A stretch of 6,574 nt of DNA from an uncultured Oscillibacter sp. GTDB taxonomy: Bacteria; Bacillota; Clostridia; Oscillospirales; Oscillospiraceae. The stretch is taken from the NCBI GenBank assembly GCA_904393855.1, contig CAJFNE010000104.1, positions 1 through 6,574 on the forward strand, given 5' to 3'. Within the stretch, counting starts at the first letter, position 1. Each line of letters starts with the position of its first letter. The translations under genes were made by a program, and so were the position numbers. Below the pieces are notes generated by a model. The model did no database searches. It saw only the letters and a list, made by a program, of their open reading frames with translations, and was not told the DNA's origin. Of this stretch, positions 5,582-6,574 are shown in pieces.

Positions 5582-5604
5582 TCCGGTGTCTTCACCCCGT
5601 GCCG

Positions 5605-5633
5605 TTGACGAAAGCGGGGAAAAAGCGTACAAT
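5605..5633 (+). promoter_or_regulatory. sigma-A promoter of the thioesterase pair
   Basis: TTGACG (5605-5610), a 17-bp spacer and TACAAT (5628-5633) make a near-consensus promoter. The start would be near 5640, giving a leader of about 23 nt that contains AAAGGAG (5648-5654) before the ATG at 5663. A start this late excludes the in-frame TTG at 5642 as the initiation codon. Confidence 0.88.
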
Positions 5634-5662
5634 GACGCTAATTGGAAAAAGGAGCTGAATCC

Positions 5663-6073
5663 ATGGATTTTCAAAAAATGATCCAATACCGCAACGAGCG
5701 GAACCTGTTCACCAAAAAGCTGGGCATCGTCCTGGAGGAACTCGGCCCCGGCTATGCCCGGGTGACAAAAACCGTAGAGGCGGAGGATGCCAACCCCATC
5801 GGCGTTCCCCACGGCGGACTGTACTTCACCATGGCGGACAATGCCTGCGGCTCCGCCATGGCCTCCCATGGATACGCGGCGGTGACGCTGAACGCCTCCT
5901 ACCAGTTCTTCCGCAGCGCCCGGGTGGGAGACCACCTGATTGCCGAGGCTCAGGAGGTCAAGTATGGAAAGACCGTGTGCGTCTATGAGGCCCGCGTTAC
6001 CAAGCAGGACGGCACACTGCTGGGCGTTGGGACCTTTACCTTCTTCCAGCTGGGACAGAAGCTAGAGGTGTGA
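5663..6073 (+). CDS. PaaI-type hotdog-fold thioesterase, copy 1
   Basis: A 136-aa cytoplasmic hotdog-fold protein, the usual size of a single-domain PaaI/YbgC-class acyl-CoA thioesterase. The ATG at 5663 follows GGAG (5651-5654) at 8 nt. The central motif NPIGVPHGGLYFTMAD (44-59) gives Asn44, His50-Gly-Gly and Asp59. The spacing N-x5-H-x8-D matches, as I recall, the Asn46/His52/Asp61 active site of Escherichia coli PaaI. Later strands include LNASYQFFRSARVGD and LIAEAQEVKYGKTVCVYEA. Such enzymes hydrolyse acyl- or aryl-CoA thioesters as dimers or tetramers; the substrate here cannot be read from sequence. It has its own sigma-A promoter and is followed after 99 bp by a paralogue, probably cotranscribed. 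Confidence 0.92.
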   Translation: MDFQKMIQYRNERNLFTKKLGIVLEELGPGYARVTKTVEAEDANPIGVPHGGLYFTMADNACGSAMASHGYAAVTLNASYQFFRSARVGDHLIAEAQEVKYGKTVCVYEARVTKQDGTLLGVGTFTFFQLGQKLEV

Positions 6074-6118
6074 GGAAACTTGCTGTTCGGCGTGAAAAAG
6101 CCGAGTGCATCGAGAATC

Positions 6119-6136
6119 AGGAGGAGAATTTCGTTG
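6119..6136 (+). promoter_or_regulatory. alternative ribosome binding site and TTG start for copy 2
   Basis: AGGAGG (6119-6124) sits 9 nt before a TTG (6134) that is in frame with the second thioesterase and would add 13 residues (opening LQRSPHGREEDSE, with the first residue read as Met). The downstream ATG at 6173 has its own AGGAGG (6159-6164, 8 nt spacing) and gives an amino terminus that aligns with copy 1, so it is preferred. Confidence 0.45.
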
Positions 6137-6172
6137 CAGAGATCGCCTCATGGCAGAGAGGAGGATTCTGAG

Positions 6173-6568
6173 ATGGAAATATCCACAAGCCAGGGCCTGC
6201 CGGCCCTGCCGAACCCCTATATGGAGAGCCTGGGCGTGGTCTGGGAGGAGGCGCGGCCGGACTACGCCCGCCTCTCCAAAACCGTGGAAATGGAGGACCT
6301 CGACGCCTCCGGCCTGGTCCACGACGGGCTGTATTTCTCCCTGGCAGACGAGGTCTGCGGCTCTATTCTGGATGCCCGGGAGGTGCCGTCCGTGACGATC
6401 AATTCCAGCTGCCACTTCCTCCAGGGTGCTCAGGCAGGAGACCGTCTCATTGCCGAGGCCCGGGAGGTCAAGCGCGGGAAAACCGTATGCGTCTACGAGG
6501 CCTGGATCACCAATCAGGCGGGCACCCTGCTGGGGATCGGGACGTTCACCATGTATCTGCTCACCTGA
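6173..6568 (+). CDS. PaaI-type hotdog-fold thioesterase, copy 2 (altered active site)
   Basis: A 131-aa hotdog-fold protein, paralogue of the preceding gene: by eye about 64 of 117 aligned residues are identical and there are no gaps. The start ATG 6173 is favoured by AGGAGG at 6159-6164 and by equal residue numbering with copy 1. His50 and Asp59 of the presumed catalytic set are kept. The motif reads DASGLVHDGLYFSLAD, so Asn44 is Asp and the first Gly of HGG is Asp51. The shared strand LIAEAREVKRGKTVCVYEA is almost unchanged. Each substitution needs one base change. Activity may be altered or lost, or it could pair with copy 1 as a heteromer; both are inference. No promoter or terminator is visible in the 99-bp gap, so it is probably in one operon with copy 1. 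The window ends 6 bp after the stop. Confidence 0.88.
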   Translation: MEISTSQGLPALPNPYMESLGVVWEEARPDYARLSKTVEMEDLDASGLVHDGLYFSLADEVCGSILDAREVPSVTINSSCHFLQGAQAGDRLIAEAREVKRGKTVCVYEAWITNQAGTLLGIGTFTMYLLT

Positions 6569-6574
6569 CAGACC

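Noticed and set aside
5642..5662. TTG start adding seven residues to thioesterase copy 1
   Set aside because: It lies at the predicted transcription start and has no room for a ribosome binding site; the next ATG has a good one.
5495..5935. Amino-terminal extension of the lipoprotein frame to an ATG at 5935
   Set aside because: It would run antisense through the thioesterase promoter and gene and bury the signal peptide. The ATG at 5494 has GGGAGG at 6 nt.
6086..6105. Possible hairpin (TTCGGC / GCCGAG) between the thioesterase genes, considered as a terminator
   Set aside because: The stem is only 5-6 bp with an 8-nt loop and no T-tract, too weak to call.
6080..6172. Upstream extension of thioesterase copy 2 to an initiation codon at 6080
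   Set aside because: The Arg/Ser-rich translation does not align with copy 1 and has no ribosome binding site; the ATG at 6173 fits better.

Overview
The window reads as GC-rich chromosomal core DNA from an endospore-forming Firmicute, most likely a high-GC member of the Oscillospiraceae (Flavonifractor/Oscillibacter-like Clostridia). The placement is an inference. It rests on a clear sporulation sigma factor G gene, a YlmC/YmxH-family gene beside it, strong AGGAGG-type ribosome binding sites, a clostridial Cthe_2159-type lipoprotein, and high GC together with vegetative sigma-A promoters. No mobile element, CRISPR array, tRNA or rRNA gene is visible.

Layout, left to right. Bases 1-360 (minus) hold the first 120 codons of rpsB (ribosomal protein S2), running off the left edge. 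A 323-bp intergenic region (361-683) carries back-to-back sigma-A promoters, one for rpsB with a structured leader of about 117 nt and one for the next gene. Bases 684-2513 (plus) encode a 609-aa TPR protein with a C-terminal DUF4261-like domain, closed by a strong intrinsic terminator. Bases 2580-2864 (minus) encode a YlmC/YmxH PRC-barrel protein. It is divergent from sigG (3071-3841, plus), and the shared intergenic region contains two hairpins and a textbook sigma-F/sigma-G promoter. A very strong hairpin (3843-3884) separates sigG from the convergent gene 3884-5494 (minus), a 536-aa secreted lipoprotein of the Cthe_2159 beta-helix type. Divergent from it, under a good sigma-A promoter, are two tandem PaaI-type hotdog thioesterase genes (5663-6073 and 6173-6568), which are clearly duplicates.

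How the parts work together. Translation (rpsB), forespore sigma control (sigG, possibly ylmC), an envelope lipoprotein and a thioesterase pair form separate transcription units. Each has its own visible or probable promoter, and the two convergent gene pairs are separated by hairpins.

I do not see a clearly undescribed multi-gene system. The observations most worth a second look are the active-site divergence between the two thioesterase copies, phased TTTCAG boxes upstream of the lipoprotein gene, the perfect 13-bp inverted repeat upstream of the sigG promoter, and the large uncharacterised TPR/DUF4261 protein.
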